Shown in pieces: positions 1-10,872 of a stretch of 64,000 nt of DNA. Origin of the DNA: Neodontobutis hainanensis (lineage: Eukaryota > Chordata > Actinopteri > Gobiiformes > Odontobutidae); assembly GCA_024349245.1 (NCBI GenBank), contig JALDNG010000038.1, positions 5,244,001-5,308,000 on the forward strand, in the 5' to 3' direction. The position numbers and the translations under genes are program-made. Numbering within the stretch: position 1 is the stretch's first letter; each line of letters starts with the position of its first letter. A model generated the notes under the pieces. That model had not been told where the DNA came from. It was given only the letters and a program-made list of their open reading frames with translations, and did not search any database.

Positions 1-1794
1 GCCTTTCTCTACACTTCTTTATTCCCATCAATGTAGCACATAGAAAAACCAGCTCAAGGCCTAATGTGTAAATGGTGCATAGAGTACGATGTTGTATATT
101 CAAACTGGCACACTAGTTCTACTCCAGGGCCTCCGCTAAGAATCTGCTCAGAGGCCAGTGTTGCTTTCAAAGAGCTTTCAAAGAGACTACTGAACATGGT
201 AATAACATACCACTCCAACGCCTGCCATGTTTTTTTACAAGAGGATTAAGCATAAGATAGTAACGCATACTTATAATTTTGTACTACATATCCAAGAGTA
301 GTTTTGCTGAATGGGGACTCATCTGTCTGTGTTTCCCACTCTACTCCCGCTCTGCGCTGGTCTCCTCTCTTCCTCATTGATCCCCTCTTTCTCTTCGTGA
401 TCTATGGTTCAGGCTGTTCTGCCGATGTAAGGAATCCTCAGAGTTGTATCGAGGCTCCACTTGACAGCATCTTTATTCAATAAGACTGAAATTCCTCTGT
501 GGCCCCTCTCCACAGTGTGTATGTGGTGGGCACAGATGTGGCGTAAAACAGCCTTTACGATATTAAAGTGACGCTGAATGCATTTAGTCCATGCATTCAA
601 ACTTAGGTATTATTATTTGACTCGTTAGATAATTTCATGAGATCTCAATTATGAAATTACTTGAGATTGATACAACAATTGACAGATAATAGTAGAGCGG
701 TGTTCATTTGGATGATGCTAACCTACAAAATGTTCAGCAAAGGCCACTTAAACAACACGTTTTTTTCTTTAATTCTATTATTCTTTGCAAGAATGGATAT
801 TTATCAAAATGTCAAACTATTTCTGACTGCACTTATTCCCTTGCTGTTTACTTTTTACCCAGCAGTGCTCAACAGGAATCAGAGCAGCCAAGTGCGAACA
901 CGTCACAAGGCAAACATTACTGTGCCATTTGTAATGCCATAATTATGTGGTTATAAAAGTAGCAAGGACTTCCTGAGAGAGCTGAGCGTTATAACGAGGC
1001 TAAACTTCTCCAGAAATCAAGGCCCTGGCTCTTGCCTTCAAGTGGAGTGATAAGGCGTCCAGCAGCATGCCCTGATGAAGGCTAAAATGCCTCAAATGCC
1101 TCGGCGCCTATTTTTGGGCTCTTCACACTTGATTTCACTTTACTTTGAAGTAGATTTCTAACCTAACTTCTGATGCAAGAAACCCTCAGCTTAACTTCCA
1201 TCTCTCCATGATTTCAGTGCACTTCTCAGGCTGATCACACTAGAAAAAAATAAAAAATAAAACTCCAGTAATTTTAAATAATGGTCCTTAAACATCAGAT
1301 AAGCTTCATCATTTATTTGGAAAACGCTTAGATGTTTTTGTTGTTGTGATAATCAGAACACAGTCTGTCTAAAATAATCCACTTCATCAGGCAATTAAAA
1401 AATGTCATAAGCCTTCTTTTGCAAGCTTATGCTTCTTCTGCAACAGTGCTCAGTTTGTCCACTTTGAGCAAGTATTGAAATAAGTATAAAAAGGAACCAG
1501 AAGTAACTGAACTTCTACAAGGCTTCTAGATTCTTTAAATGCCACCAAAGACATTGAGTATATACATTTTATTTTGTTTAACTGGATGCTCTGATTTTAC
1601 ATAATTCATGTCAAAAGTTTTAAGTTTTGAGCACAACCTGCAAGTAGTTCAAGCAAATATAGTTTGCACCAGACATTTTTTCACTGCAACCAAACCCTTT
1701 TTAATTCCACCACTCCTTTGAAAAAGAAAATTCACAAAGAAGGAATAATGTCCTTAATTTTTTATTTATTTTTTTTAAAAGCAGTAAGTCTTTT
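1..1794. other. AT-rich non-coding stretch
   Basis: No exon with a recognisable protein family, no RNA gene and no complete repeat was seen here. Short open frames are present at the frequency expected by chance and show no family motifs. If the signal-peptide exon near 10.4 kb is real, this stretch would be intron or sequence downstream of that leftward gene. Confidence 0.45.
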
Positions 1795-2150
1795 TAGGGA
1801 ACCTCGTGAATCCTGAGCTACAGAAGAGGCTGGGAGCAATAGCAAACCCTTGTCCTCATCGAGATGCACTGAACCGGGGTCAACTTGAGCATCGGCGTCC
1901 TCAGACCACCTCACAGGCAGCGGCTTGGCCCACGACTTCCTGAGCAGGAGGCGGACTAATTAGCCAGTGGATGCCATCAAAAGGCCAACCTATGAGGCGA
2001 AGGAGCCCCTCAATTATACATGAGCCGTGTCTCAGAAAACCTGGTCGGCATGGCAACACACTGGTAGCATGTGGCGGCCACTGAAGTTCACGATTGTGAC
2101 TGATCAGCTGATAAGGATAAGGGACTGGACCAGAGATCATGTGCTCATCA
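1795..2150. other. candidate conserved non-coding element
   Basis: This block is richer in GC and in sequence complexity than its AT-rich flanks. It contains a homeodomain-like TAATTAG core near 1960 and no poly-A or poly-T runs. A minus-strand frame of 79 codons crosses it but resembles no family I know. The look is that of a vertebrate enhancer rather than an exon. This is a judgement by eye only. Confidence 0.25.
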
Positions 2151-2557
2151 ATTATTCAGGCTGATTTGTGGCTGTGGCAATGAGTTTGGTTGAAAGTCCC
2201 ACACAAAACCTTTAAAGTGCAACTATAATTTTGCATTTGCATTAACTTAGCGTCAACAAATGTTATTTAGATGGCTGCGCAGGGATATTTCCTGTTTCAC
2301 AGACCATCAATCTGCATTTTGGGCTTTATTATAACCCCGCCCCATATGGGTTATATAAAATCAACTTTTCCTTTTAGACTTGACGATGAAGTGTAGTTAA
2401 ATTTCCTTCTACTATTGTTGATTTACAATAAACCTTTATTTTTCCTTTGTTACTAATATGACACAATTTGATCACCTAAGGTTTATTGGGCTGTTTCTAA
2501 AATGCTTTATGTTTACACAACGAACCTCCAAACTGTGAACGGTACTGTTTCCCTTTC

Positions 2558-3296
2558 AGACTCAGAGAGACTCAGAGAGAGACTCAGAGAGAGACTCCGA
2601 GAGAGACTCCGAGAGAGACTCCGAGAGAGACTCAGAGAGAGACTCCGAGAGAGACTCAGAGAGAGACTCCGAGAGACTCAGAGAGAGACTCCGAGAGAGA
2701 CTCAGAGAGAGACTCCGAGAGAGACTCAGAGAGAGACTCAGAGAGAGACTCAGAGAGAGACTCAGAGAGAGACTCAGAGAGAGACTCAGAGAGAGACTCA
2801 GAGAGAGACTCAGAGAGACTCAGAGAGAGACTCAGAGAGACTCAGAGAGACTCAGAGAGACTCAGAGAGACTCAGAGAGACTCAGAGAGACTCAGAGAGA
2901 CTCAGAGAGACTCAGAGAGACTCAGTGAGACTCAGAGACACAGAGACTCAGAGACACAAAGACTCAGAGACAGAGACACAAAGACTCAGAGACACAGAGA
3001 CACAGAGACACAGAGACACAGACTCAGAGACTCAGAGACACACAGACACAGAGACACAAAGACACAGAGACACAAAGACACAGAGACTCAGAGACACAGA
3101 GACTCAGAGACACAGAGACTCAGAGACACACAGACACAGAGACACAAAGACACAGAGACACAAAGACACAAAGACACAGAGACTCAGAGACACAGAGACA
3201 CAGAGACACAGAGACACAAAGACTCAGAGACACAGAGACTCAGAGACACACAGACTCAGAGACTCAGAGACTCAGAGACTCAGAGACACAGAGACA
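2558..3296. repeat. GA-rich minisatellite of about 740 bp
   Basis: A tandem array built on the decamer GACTCAGAGA and close variants. The left part mixes GAGAGACTCA with GAGAGACTCC. The middle part (about 2820-2930) is an almost pure decamer. The right part (about 2930-3296) mixes GACACAGA and GACTCAGA units with occasional CACAAA variants. Because stop triplets are absent from the units, a 301-codon frame stays open through it, giving strings of Arg, Glu, Thr and Gln. The protein is an artefact of the repeat: it has no domain and its ends run into ordinary non-coding DNA. The strands are strongly asymmetric, purine-rich on plus. Confidence 0.95.
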
Positions 3297-4359
3297 TGTC
3301 ACATGAATAACGTTAGCCAGACAGAAAAATGCTGCCTTAAAGTGGACTTTGCTGCAGACTGCAAAAGAGCCCTTAGGTTTCCATTCCCGTCTCTAATCAG
3401 GCAATGATTTACTCTGAGGGACGCCGAGGGAATACAATTAGCTTCCTGCTGGGAAAGAAAATCACTGACCAAAGGCCTTTTTTATGTGAAAAGACACGTT
3501 TATAAAATTAGCACTAACTTTATGAAGCAGGAAAGTTACTCCAGATTTGATACATGGTTATTTGTGACAAACAAGGTCATTTGTGTATCCATCGTTATGC
3601 ATATTCATCAAAAATATTCTCCATGTCACTGCAAAGGCTAATACTAACAATAAAGCTTTGCTATTCTCTCTTAAATTTGCAGCTGAATAAAATGTAAAAC
3701 ATCAGTCCTAAGTTTTGAGTAGTGTCTAATCGCCTGGAGATCAGTTTACACATAGAAAGGATTAAACTCCTCTTGTAGAAGCAAAGTAAAAAAAAAAAAA
3801 AATCATAAAGGTTAATAAAGCAAAGAAGCTTCACACCAAGTGGCCCAGAGGCTCTGACAGGTGCCCGCCCAGATGCCTGCCACCAATGACCACCTTGAAT
3901 TATTCATTGGGACCACTGCTGAGTATGCCAGGGTCGTCAAGGTAACCACAGCCTCCTTTCCCACATTGGTAACCAACCAAAAACCCACATATGTAATTTA
4001 GCTGCTGCACTTCAACTCCTACTGTAACATTTTCATTTGCTTCAACACGGCTTACCAAACCGTAACCAAAACTGTCTCCTACGTCTCATCCTGCTCTCCG
4101 AGTCAGCAATACTTTATGCATGCCACGCTCGTCTACGCAGTGGCCCCATTAGGACAAAATGTCAGAAAAATGTCACCCAAAAATGTCACAGTGTGATCAT
4201 ACATACTTATCAGAGCACGGCCTTTCCAACTAGAAAATCCTTGTTATTTCTTCTGCAGGATAAACTAATGATACGGACACGTGACACAGGACCTCAATAA
4301 TTGACATAGACCTAGATTTGTTAATCAAGGTGGGCACAGCAATTGCTTAATTAAAACAA
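3297..4359. other. intergenic or intronic DNA without a gene
   Basis: AT-rich sequence with a short poly-A tract near 3788. The part around 3830-3990 is less repetitive and could be conserved non-coding sequence, but nothing codes here. Confidence 0.4.
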
Positions 4360-4660
4360 CCTTTGAGGTCACAAATAGAAAACATGCGCACGCATTTCCA
4401 CGTGCCACAGAGAAGTCACATTTTAGGAACAGGGAACAGGCCTGCCAACGAGCTGGGCCCTAACACAGCTATAATGTCTGCGGAGGGATCTCGGGAATGT
4501 GTGTCGGCATGCGCGTGTGCCATGATGAATCATTTAGGTCAGTGCAGGTGTTGTGCATTTCTCCAGGATTGGATGAACAGACTGACACTGACACCCCAGT
4601 GGCTCCGAAATCTGCTCTCCCGCCGAAGCCAAATGACGTCAGAGATACAGAACGTGAAGA
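4360..4660. other. candidate regulatory block with a full CRE
   Basis: A higher-GC island within AT-rich DNA. It carries a perfect palindromic cAMP-response element, TGACGTCA, at 4634-4641, a CACGTG E-box near 4399, and a purine/pyrimidine alternating TGTGTCGGCATGCGCGTGTG tract near 4499. Frames on both strands are open for about 100 codons but match no family. It is best read as a possible enhancer inside a large intron or intergenic space. Confidence 0.3.
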
Positions 4661-4967
4661 GTCGTAAGTCCTGAGTCGTGAGAAACACGGGCGAAGCACA
4701 TAAATATAAAAACAATCGTAAATACACCTGCAAGCAGCGACTCCCAAGGTGAGCTCATACATACGATCTACAGGCGGGAATGATCTATATCTGCTCGGGC
4801 TGAAAAAAAAAAGGACTAACCATGCACAGCTTTGCTTCAATAAAACAATAATGCAACTAACTGGTAATTAACCCAGTTGTGTGAGAATATTTCAGTTTAA
4901 AAGGCAGTCGATTACAGCACAGACACAGTGAGAACATGCAAAGCTATGTAATATACAGTTGCAGTTA

Positions 4968-5851
4968 TACAGTGCTCATAAGTTTACATATCCAGGCAGA
5001 ATTTGGAAATTTTTTTGGAGAATATGACTGATATCACAAAAACATTATTTTTATTAATAGTTAGTGTTTGGGTGAAACCATTTATTGTCAAACAATTGTG
5101 TTTACTCTTTGTAAATCATAATGACAACAGAAACTACTCAACTACAATAACCCTGATCAAAAGTTTACAGACCCAGTTCTTAATACTGTGTATTACCACC
5201 TTTAACTTCAATGACAGCTGGAAGTTTTTTGTGGTAGTTGTGGATGAGGGTCTTTCTTAAACGTAAAGCTGCCCATTCTTCTTGACAAAAAGCCTCCAGT
5301 TTCTTGGGCTGTCTTGCATGAACTGCAACTCAGTGATATTAAGGTCAGGAGATGGAGGCCAGTCCAGAACCTGCACTTGATGCTGCTGTAGCCAATGACA
5401 GGTCGACTTGGCCTTCCAACTACAACATCTTTTCCTGTTCCTTTGTAGCTCACACATCCTCAAAACATCAGATCCACCTCCATGTTTCACAGTAGGACTG
5501 GTGTACCTTTCATTATAGGCCTTGTTGACTCCTCTCCAAATGTAGTTTAAGGTTGTGGCCAAAAAGTTCAATTTGATCACTCCAAATGACTTTGTTCCAG
5601 ACGTTTTGAGGCTCGTCTCGGTGCTGATCGTTTGTCAATTCTTTTGCTTTTCCCACTGGATGAGAGATGCAAGGGTCTGTCAGGAGCCCAGAAACTCACT
5701 GACCTTTTATACACACACACTGATTACAAGCAAACAGAACACAGGTGAAGATGGTCACCTTTAGTATTCATTCAAACTCGTTTATGTCAACTTGTGTGCA
5801 TCTTATCAGGCCAAAATAACCGGGGTCTGTAAACTTATGAGCACAACTGTA
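4968..5851 (-). mobile_element. internally deleted Tc1-like DNA transposon
   Basis: The element is flanked by TA dinucleotides and has terminal inverted repeats: the left end reads TACAGTGCTCATAAGTTTAC, and the reverse complement of the right end reads TACAGTTGTGCTCATAAGTTT. Between them, on the minus strand, is part of a Tc1/mariner transposase. The fragment near 5470-5580 includes the segment TSPTVKHGGGSDVL, matching the well-known PTVKHGGGS block of Tc1 transposases. At about 884 bp it is shorter than intact Tc1 elements. The region encoding the DNA-binding helix-turn-helix is missing and the frame is broken by stops and shifts. It is a dead copy that could be moved only in trans, if at all. 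Confidence 0.9.
5257..5640 (-). pseudogene. Tc1-like transposase remnant
   Basis: Minus-strand coding remnant inside the deleted Tc1-like element. A segment beginning FLATTLNYIWRGVNKAYNER leads into the PTVKHGGGS catalytic-domain motif and then loses the frame. Later traces of the catalytic domain (a WPSQSPDLNxxE-like motif) survive near 5330-5370, where the minus strand reads LDWPPSPDLNITELQ. The N-terminal paired-like DNA-binding domain is absent. There is no intact start. It is non-functional. Confidence 0.85.
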
Positions 5852-6618
5852 TGTAGTGTCATGGAATGATAAAAGACTTATAAAAAGAGCTACTAAACTG
5901 TTTCTGAAAGCTATCAAATGTGAGCTTATAATCACAGCAGAAATGCACTGCGAAAATAACTCAACCTTGATAAACACAAGAATGAATAAAGAAACACCGA
6001 GGTTCTATGCACAATAAGTGACTGCCAAGCGATTTCTGGGAAAAGCTGTGCCATACCAGTTGATGCTTTAGTCCAAAAATAGCAAATCAAAACAGCACAC
6101 GTCTTTACCAGGAGTCTATTCTTTGGTAAATGACACAGTGGTTAGAAGTAAAGACTGCCCAAAGGAAGCATGGAAGAGAAGAAACACACATATGCAACCT
6201 CAAAGATAACATAGGTCAAACCAAACTGTGTCTACCTAGTTTACCTGAATACACACAGAAGAGTAGAGACAAATTAATACACACACACACAAGTCATAAT
6301 CTGAATCTCAAACTACAATAACGCATCTCAATTTAACTCTGCAAAATAATAATGTTCCAAAAAATATTAAGTAAATCAATTAATAAATAGTTAACATTCT
6401 TTTGAGATCCCATTATGAAAAGTCCAATATAAGACTGGTAACATAAGCTGTGGGCAGAATCAGGCTTGGCCATTCTCCACATAGTGACTGAGGCTCCAAA
6501 TGGTTTTTGTTGGCCCTCACTGAGTCTTTGAAGAGTTAGTGATTTTTCTATTTTTTTCTAGAGTTAGCAATTTTTTTTTCAGCATTTAGCAGCAGTCTTG
6601 ACCTAGATCATTTGGATA
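5852..6618. other. AT-rich spacer between two transposons
   Basis: No gene or RNA was seen. The sequence contains a short CA run near 6280 and long A/T tracts around 6540-6580. Confidence 0.45.
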
Positions 6619-7285
6619 ACAGAAATGCACTTCTCCTTTGCCGAGAGAATCCATCCACCTCACAGGCATATAAGATTCTGATTAGAGAGCATGATTATTG
6701 CACAGGTGTGCCTTAGGCTGGCCACAATAAAAGGCCACTCTGACGTGCAGTTTGCCACAGATGTCACAGGTTTTGAGGGAGCGTGCATTGGTATGCTGAC
6801 TGCAGGAATGTCCACCGGAGCTGTTGTGAATTGAATATTCATTTCTCAACCATAATCCGTATCCAAAGGTTTTATAGAGAACTGACAGTACATAAAACTG
6901 GCCTCACAACCACAGACCACGTGTAACCAAACCAGCCCAGGACCTCCACATCCAGCATCTGCACCTCCAAGACCCTCTGAGACCATCCCCCCGCACAGCT
7001 GCTGCAACAAGCCTTTGCATAACCAAAGAATTTCTGCACAAACTGTCAGACACTGTCTCAGGAAAAGCTCGTCGTCCTCATCGGGGTCTCAACCTGCCTG
7101 GACAAAATTCCACAAGCCACAATCAACAACTTGATCAACTTTATGCAAATGAGATGTGTTGCACTGCGTGAACCAAATAGTAGTATACTGACTGTTTTCT
7201 GGACCCCCCTCAATACAGTAAAACTGAACATTTTAGAGTGGCCTTTTATTGTGGCCAGCCTAAGGCATCCTGATATGTCACACTT

Positions 7286-7490
7286 TACATTTACATTTTA
7301 CATTTATTCATTTAGCTGACGCTTTTATCCAAAGCGACTAACATTGTTCTACAGTAAGTACCACTGTTACAGTCACTGGAGGCAAGGTGGGTTAAGTGTC
7401 TTGCCCAAGGACACAACGACAGTATGACCTGTGGGGAGAGTGGGAATCGAACCGCCTACGACTGCTCTACCCACTGAGCTACTGCCCCCC
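7286..7490 (-). mobile_element. tRNA-derived SINE
   Basis: Read on the minus strand, the head resembles a tRNA gene: GTAGCTCAGTGGGTAGAGC (A box, about 7465-7483) and GGTTCGATTCCC (B box, about 7442-7453). The body follows and the tail contains GTCGCTTTGGATAAAAGCGT, a motif seen in many fish SINEs. The insertion is flanked by a 5-bp direct repeat, CACTT (7281-7285 and 7491-7495), consistent with a target-site duplication. It sits inside the older Tc1-like element, so it inserted later. Confidence 0.85.
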
Positions 7491-7532
7491 CACTTGTTGC
7501 ATATCAAGATGCGGATGGATTATCTTGGCAAA

Positions 7533-7643
7533 TGATTATTATTATTTTTGTATAGCCCAATATGACAACAACAGCCGCCTCAAAGGGCTTAACAGAACGC
7601 ACTAGAAAACATCCCCTGTCCTTAGACCCCCACCCCTCAATAA
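7533..7643. mobile_element. second insert within the Tc1-like element
   Basis: About 110 bp interrupt the Tc1-like right arm between GGATTATCTTGGCAAA and AAGTGCTCACTAACAC, two segments expected to lie only a few bases apart. The insert includes TTTGTATAGCCCAATATGAC and GCCTCAAAGGGCTTAACAG, phrases typical of a dispersed fish retroposon tail. Its family was not established. Confidence 0.55.
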
Positions 7644-7813
7644 AAGTGCTCACTAACACAGATTTGGACAGATTTGTGAACAATATTTGAGAGAAACAGG
7701 CCTTTTGTGTACAAAGTAAAAGTCTTAGATCTTTGAGTTCAGTTCATAAAAAAAATGAGAGCAAAAACCAAAGTGTTGCGTATATTTATCCTTTTGTAGC
7801 GTTCAATACTGTA

Positions 7814-10322
7814 TGTGTTTAACAGATGGGATAGTCATTGTTCTGCTGGAAATTAGCTCTGACTAAGCAACTTCTCTTGTGTCTCTGGTGACTGTAGAGT
7901 CATGATTCAAATACTCATGTGAGACTCAGAGCAGAGAGCAGCACCTGATGCCTCTGGACAAAACAAACAGCAGCCAAGACAACGGGATGCAGGGCTCTGA
8001 AGTGACACTACTTAACAGAGCCACAGACTGTAAAAACAATACACTGGACACAGTACACTGCACTGGTAACACTGGAGTGTTGGTAAAGCAATGTGGTGGA
8101 ACGGTTTTGAATAAAGAGTCACTGAATATTTAGATTAGAGAAGTGATCTTTGATGTGCAGTGCATTTAAGCCTTCAGTGGTAACATGGCATTGGATCAAA
8201 AGCTTTTGCATCAATCTAATTTAAAGAAACACAAGGGGTTTATCCGTTCAGGCTGAGATCATTGAGCTTTACAGCTTCAGTGTCATTTTATATGATGGAC
8301 TCAAAGCCTTAAAGCGCCACAGAGATAAGCAGCACCACTGCATTTACAGTATGAAGAAAATACTGATGTTAAACAGAAGCTGCAGGGAAAGTCTTTTGGT
8401 GCAGAACAAAGGAACTTTTCTTATACAATTTTACTTTAAAGCATTTAAAACACAATTACTGCTGGTTACATCACATTTCTCTTTCCCACATAAAATCAAT
8501 ATGGATAGAAACAGAAAATAAAAGTCACACAGAGATAAATGAAATTAACTCATGGCAGTGCCATTGTTAACGACAAAGTCTAATTTGCAGAGAAAATTAC
8601 TTCTTCAGGGAAGACAATTGGATAAACAAAGCTAAAGAGCTTTCAGAAATATTCTGCTGTAAGCAGACGCTGCACAGCTTTGCACAGGAGAAAGGTGTTA
8701 AAATGTCATATTAATTATTGTTTTATCACTCAGAAACAGAATGTGCTTTGTGTAAAAGTGAAAGAACAGCAGTATAATTCAGCCCAGGAGTGGGCACTAA
8801 ATCCAAATGGAGGAGTTTTCTGAAACACATTGTGAGTTGAAATGACAGGCTTGATCTCAGACCAAACCTGCATTTGGACAAAAGCCTGATCTTCTTCTGC
8901 ATTCAAACCTTCTGGACTCCGTCACAGTCGGTAATAACAGGTCCAGTAAGTGGCTCCTCACAGTTTATAGAGCTGCCGACAGACATTGTGCATTATCCTC
9001 TCATTCTTTAATTCTGTTGGGCTGGGCTTTTCAAACACAACTAAATACATAGTTCCACACTTTAGAGCATGTTGGGATAATTATTTCCCCTTTAGAGTTC
9101 ATTATTTAGCCCATTTAAGTGAAAACTTGATACCCAGTAGCAGTCAAGTTTGGCAACTTGACATTCAACCTTTTAACCTTTGTTCAGAGGCTCCTGAACA
9201 GCTGCAGCCGATGAGAAGAAAACCTAACTCACAAATATCCAGCAGCTTTAACAGCTCTGTCACTTCTGAGAAGCCCATGACAATGACGATGTTTTAAAGA
9301 AGGGACATAAATTGCTCAAATTATAGCGAAACTCAGGAGACACTCAAGGGAAAGGTTATTTTTTGAAAGAGACTCACTTGGCTCTTATAAACCCAACCTG
9401 CATCAAGAGATCAATGAAGAAGCCAAAATAATAAGGACAGGCCCTAGAATATTTAGCTAGTGACAGACTCTCTTCTACAAACTTAGCACAACAACACACT
9501 CCTGAATATTGTGACAACAACAAGTGAAGAAGAAAACATTCCATTTAATATTCACAGTAAATTAATATATATGAATATATTCACAGCCAAACGTTCTTTC
9601 TCTTATCCTTTCTTCTGAGTTGTAACCATCTGTAGCATCTGGACTAAATCTGCTGCCTTCCTCTTCCAAAGGGAACAGGACAGGAGCCAAACTTACAAAT
9701 CATGTGTACATGTGGAAGTAGGACATGACTGACTGTCGACAAGCCCTTTGTAATGTGTACGTCTGAGCAGTGTGAGGACCACACTTTCATAGCCTTATGT
9801 GTTCAACTTTGTGTAAACGGAGGTGGTCTGCCCCGGATGGGAAAAGGGATGTTAAGTGGAATGATGTGGTTAAAACCTCTCTCTTTTCCTGAGGGAGCAG
9901 AGCTGGCGTTCATACAGCCGAATTGGAAGGAATGAAAGAATATACATTGATTCTCTTTAAAAGGGTGATTGAGTTAAAAACCTAAAGTGTAGCAGATATC
10001 AGGCCAGAATAAAGGACACCTTTGTTTCTTGACTTATTGATGGCAGCACCCCCAAAAACCATAAAGTGGATGTGGTGTTCACAGACTGAGAGCTATGTCC
10101 AGTACAAGAAGATTACAAGGATGGCATGCTTAAGTGCAAGTGTTTTGTGGCTTTAAGAAGCTCCAAAGTGGGAAGATGGGAGACGTCTCACAAAGAGCCT
10201 GTTGTTCAAACGAAACAAAGAGAAATAAAAAATAAAAAAGCTGAGAACGTCACTGTTGGTGTTAATAGTACAGATAAAACTGAGGAGACGTGCCTTTGGT
10301 TTTACTTAAAGCTTGCTCTTAC
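7814..10322. other. non-coding stretch, possible intron 1
   Basis: No exon of a recognised family and no complete repeat was seen. If the candidate exon ending at 10323 is real, this is the start of its first intron, since the donor at 10321-10322 opens leftward. Confidence 0.4.
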
Positions 10323-10448
10323 CTCGACACTAAACGGCTGCTCCTCTCCATTGACGGCGCATAAAATCCACAGCAACAACTGCAAACATAAGGTCCCCAT
10401 ACAGCAGCTATTAAGACATCTCCTACTGCGCACCGCCAATAACACCAT
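10323..10448 (-). CDS. candidate first coding exon with signal peptide, gene unidentified
   Basis: On the minus strand a frame starts at ATG 10448 (A at -3 and G at +4, a strong Kozak context) with a second in-frame ATG at 10400. From 10400 it reads MGTLCLQLLLWILCAVNG followed by EEQPFSVE, a typical short cleavable signal peptide with a hydrophobic LLLWILCAV core and small residues before a likely cleavage site. It ends in phase 0 at a good splice donor, GAG|GTAAGAG, at 10322-10321. An in-frame stop lies upstream, so the frame opens here. It follows a CpG-rich promoter, as first exons of vertebrate genes do. I could not recognise the family, and no second exon was found to the left, so the gene would leave the window. 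It could be a secreted or single-pass membrane protein. Without a partner exon the call remains tentative. Confidence 0.5.
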
Positions 10449-10860
10449 AGTGAAGCCCGCTGCTGTCTTGTCTTTGTTCGGGGTTATTTACAGGCGCTAG
10501 AAAGGGAAGAACTGCGGGGATAAATCCTAGGCATGTAGCGGCAACATATCTTCTTTCTCGTTGAGATGAGAGCAGGCGAAAGCACGTCGTGTGCCGCTGC
10601 TGGGGTTGCGCGTTTGCTTGGCGGAGGAGAAGGAGCTTATCCCCGGGGAAATACGAGCTGATAACGCCGGTCAGCAGCCTCTCGGTCCCCGCAGTCCCCC
10701 GGGTCAGTGCTCTGCTGCGACGGACGCGTCCAGCCTGGTTTGTTCTTCTCGGCTCGGCATAGCTGCCCGTTTTCAATCGACTTTCCCATCGAGTGCGCAT
10801 GCGCATTGGACCCTGCTCCCCCCCATCCCACTCCTTATCCAATTCCCCTATAAAAACCCT
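10449..10860 (-). promoter_or_regulatory. CpG-rich promoter with NRF1 palindrome
   Basis: A CpG-dense segment within AT-rich DNA. It holds a perfect NRF1 palindrome, TGCGCATGCGCA (10794-10805), directly joined to a CCAAT box on the minus strand (10805-10809). Minus-strand transcription from here would give a 5' UTR leading to the signal-peptide exon. On the plus strand there is also CCAAT (10839-10843) and a TATA-like TATAAAAA (10849-10856), so the promoter could fire both ways, although no plus-strand coding exon follows. Confidence 0.6.
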
Positions 10861-10872
10861 CCTCAGAGATGA

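Larger units (their letters stand above)
6619..7813 (+). mobile_element. second Tc1-like transposon, deleted and interrupted by two insertions
   Basis: A degenerate Tc1-superfamily element. An inner inverted repeat is clear: TGGCCACAATAAAAGGCCAC near 6720 is mirrored by GTGGCCTTTTATTGTGGCCA near 7239. Between them is a plus-strand transposase remnant that keeps the N-terminal helix-turn-helix region (about 6755-7100) and then jumps to the last codons (about 7104-7190), so the catalytic core is deleted. The right terminal region (7645-7813) reads towards GTGTTGCGTATATTT, the typical outer end. The mirror-image outer left end is missing. The right half is interrupted by a SINE (7286-7490) and by a second insert (about 7533-7643). 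Confidence 0.85.

Noticed and set aside
2502..3407. A 301-codon frame across the GA-rich array
   Set aside because: It is open only because the repeat units contain no stop. It has no domain and no start or splice support.
7440..7492. Possible tRNA gene on the minus strand
   Set aside because: Good A and B boxes but no cloverleaf. It is the head of a SINE with a body, a tail and flanking repeats.
10423..10842. A 139-codon minus-strand frame in the CpG-rich segment
   Set aside because: It runs through the presumed promoter and 5' UTR, is Arg-rich from CpG content, and is in a different frame from the signal-peptide exon.
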